A stretch of DNA of 64,000 bases from Methanosphaera sp. BMS. Its GTDB lineage: Archaea; Methanobacteriota; Methanobacteria; Methanobacteriales; Methanobacteriaceae. The notes below the pieces were generated by a model that was given only the letters and a program-made list of their open reading frames with translations, ran no database searches and was not told the origin of the DNA. Where the stretch lies: positions 868,001 to 932,000 of the forward strand of contig NZ_CP014213.1 of assembly GCF_003268005.1 (NCBI RefSeq), written 5' to 3'. Position 1 is the first letter of the stretch; the number at the start of each line of letters is the position of its first letter. The translations under genes were made by a program, and so were the position numbers. Shown piece by piece: positions 62,205-64,000 of the stretch.

Positions 62205-64000
62205 ATGACTAAGACTAAAAAAACTTTAAAAGAGAATAAAAAAAGTCCCGAAGGTGAATCTAATAAACCTTCAAGTAATAAAGCATTAACAGCCGAAGAG
62301 GTATCTGAAAAATACACAGTCAAAGAATTAAAAGAGATTTTAAGAGAAAACAATTTAAAGGTTTCAGGTAAAAAACAAGAACTTGTTGAAAGAGTTTTAC
62401 CTATCCTAAATGATGATTCAAACGATACAACCGATGAAGATGTCTCCAATAATCAAGAATTAACAGAAGAAGAAGATAACAAAAGCAAAGAAGTTAACGA
62501 TGAGGCATTAAGTTCTTCACTTAATACATTTGGAATAAACTATGATAATTTAACCATTAAACATGACATCGTTAAGGTAGAAACCACCAACATAGATATT
62601 CAAGGAACTACCCAAAATGGATTATGCATGTCCGATTCTGAAATGTCAATAATAACCGATTCAGAGTCTTCCAATGTAAACTTGAAAATGAATCTTCCAG
62701 AAGTTTCTTACAGTAACTTCGAAAATACAACATTTACACTTAACAATCTGAATTTATCCATCTTACCTAGTTCAAATCCAAAAAGTCTTGAATTTTCAGC
62801 ACTTGTAGATAATTTAGAGGTAATAACCGACAAACATTATGTGAATTTAGATAATCTTAATCTGTTTTCAAAAGCGTTCCCTGATAAAAATGCCATGCTT
62901 TTAGATGTTGACATAAGTAAATTCATATATCCAAACTTTAATGGTACAAGCTTTAACTTTGAAAATCTTGATTTCAATTTGGCAATAGGATTGGACGGAG
63001 AAAACCTTAACATATCAGTTAAACTACCTAAATTAAATCTTATAAGCAAAAATTACAAGGTTGACCTATCCGATTTAAATCTGAATATTGTAGTGCCTGA
63101 TTTGGAATTATCAAATCTTGGTTTATCCATACTCATGTCAGATTTCCGTTACACAAACTATGATGATGTTAATATTGACATGGAGAATGTGGATGTATCA
63201 CTTGAACCTATTTTAAATTCAAATCAGTTTGACGTACTTATTGATATGGATAACATTAATGCAACCGGGGTAACCTTCGAGGAAATGTTCCCAATGTTAA
63301 ATATTGAGGATACAGACTTTGAAAATATTACTTCCGACTCAAAAACACCGGTTAACCTGATTGGTTGTATATCCCCTCTAGATATTTATAGAATGGACCT
63401 ATCACGCATTGCCTCACTCTTGAATTCCGGATTTGACATTGACAGTTACACCCGTAGCTTGCCTGATTATGAAAGTACCATAAACGTTAGTTCTGAGGAT
63501 GCAATAGATCTGGATGATTCAAGCTTTGATATAGCAGGTATATTTGAAAACTTCGATTATTCAAGTCTAAACTCAATTGTACTTAATCTATCCGGACTGA
63601 TTGATGCAATAGGTATTGATTTAGGCGAACTGGGTATTGACCTGTCAGATTATGACTTATCCGCTATCAGCATATCCGATATTATTGATATAATGAATAA
63701 CTCCGATTTCGACATGAGTCCTATCAATTCCATGTTAAAATTATTCTCCCTTGATGAGGATAATCTTGAAATGTCCGAAGTAATTTCCAGTTTCGACTCC
63801 GAAAAATTCGACATATCCACACTACTATCAAGCCTTAACATATCCGTCGATGATATCTCCAGTATCATAAACGCATTCAACAATTCAGACCTTGATTTAG
63901 CTAAAATATTTGAAAACTTCGACTACTCAAGTTTAGATGCAATTGTACTGGACTTAACAGGAGTAATTGATTCAGCAGGTATTGATTTAACACAGATAGG
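62205..64000 (+). CDS. Partial long repeat protein with N-terminal SAP domain (continues past window)
   Basis: An open frame from ATG 62205 runs to the right edge with no stop (598 codons). GGGGAAATGA precedes the start. Residues about 34-68 (LTAEEVSEKYTVKELKEILR, then LKVSGKKQELVERVL) are a SAP motif, which binds DNA in most proteins that have it. After an acidic linker come repeats rich in Asn, Leu, Asp, Ser and Ile. A 122-residue unit recurs: IFENFDYSSLNSIVLNLSG at residue 446 onward and IFENFDYSSLDAIVLDLTG at about 568. The composition suggests a beta-solenoid. No signal peptide is seen, so it is probably intracellular. Function unknown. Confidence 0.8.
   Translation, partial: MTKTKKTLKENKKSPEGESNKPSSNKALTAEEVSEKYTVKELKEILRENNLKVSGKKQELVERVLPILNDDSNDTTDEDVSNNQELTEEEDNKSKEVNDEALSSSLNTFGINYDNLTIKHDIVKVETTNIDIQGTTQNGLCMSDSEMSIITDSESSNVNLKMNLPEVSYSNFENTTFTLNNLNLSILPSSNPKSLEFSALVDNLEVITDKHYVNLDNLNLFSKAFPDKNAMLLDVDISKFIYPNFNGTSFNFENLDFNLAIGLDGENLNISVKLPKLNLISKNYKVDLSDLNLNIVVPDLELSNLGLSILMSDFRYTNYDDVNIDMENVDVSLEPILNSNQFDVLIDMDNINATGVTFEEMFPMLNIEDTDFENITSDSKTPVNLIGCISPLDIYRMDLSRIASLLNSGFDIDSYTRSLPDYESTINVSSEDAIDLDDSSFDIAGIFENFDYSSLNSIVLNLSGLIDAIGIDLGELGIDLSDYDLSAISISDIIDIMNNSDFDMSPINSMLKLFSLDEDNLEMSEVISSFDSEKFDISTLLSSLNISVDDISSIINAFNNSDLDLAKIFENFDYSSLDAIVLDLTGVIDSAGIDLTQI

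Overview
The window is about 64 kb of very AT-rich archaeal chromosome. It suggests a host-associated methanogen of the Methanobacteriaceae, most like Methanosphaera or a close relative. The supporting signs are an HMf-type histone, a two-gene class III (QxSxEY) prepilin system, 2-phosphoglycerate kinase (cyclic 2,3-diphosphoglycerate route), F420H2 oxidase, superoxide reductase, rubrerythrin and rubredoxin, DUF2070, an MTH1187-type thiamine-binding protein, and several very large adhesin-like surface proteins. Many genes have GGTGAT-like ribosome sites just before the start, and oligo-T tracts follow many genes. The genus is an inference; no rRNA lies in the window.

Layout. 1-9 kb: a partial membrane-anchored protein, a flavodoxin-like protein, a MarR/MATE drug-efflux pair, an orphan CARF-HEPN (Csm6/Csx1-like) protein divergent from a SWIM zinc-finger protein, then small metabolic and unknown genes. 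9.6-12.6 kb: the first adhesin-like protein. 14-17.6 kb: a four-gene operon encoding DUF2997, a duplicated Ycf35/DUF1257-like protein, a Ycf46-like AAA ATPase and a small radical SAM protein. 17.9-22 kb: histone and a heterodimeric ABC exporter. 23.6-25.1 kb: tRNA-Glu and an FMN riboswitch in front of ribB. 25-32.7 kb: a zinc-ribbon metalloprotease-like protein, an Ig-repeat adhesin, the thiM/thiamine-binding pair and a HEPN-like protein. 32.8-39.9 kb: a 1628-residue adhesin with an embedded papain-type protease, and a second adhesin broken by a frameshift in an A8 run.

40.4-49 kb: pyrG, an EppA-type prepilin peptidase overlapping its probable pilin-like substrate, divergent cysE/cysK with two inverted repeats between them, a polysaccharide flippase and an acyl-CoA synthetase-like enzyme. 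49-54.7 kb: an iron/oxygen-stress neighbourhood (DtxR-type regulator, rubredoxin, 2-phosphoglycerate kinase, F420H2 oxidase, superoxide reductase, rubrerythrin). 55-64 kb: DUF2070, fumarase beta subunit overlapping a PsbP-like exported protein, a small coiled-coil pair, two DUF3100-like membrane proteins flanking a small membrane protein, and the start of a long SAP-domain repeat protein that runs off the end.

The strongest candidates for an undescribed system are the Ycf46/Ycf35/DUF2997/radical SAM operon, the orphan CARF-HEPN/SWIM divergon and the archaeal FMN riboswitch. All family names come from reading motifs and from memory; no search was run.
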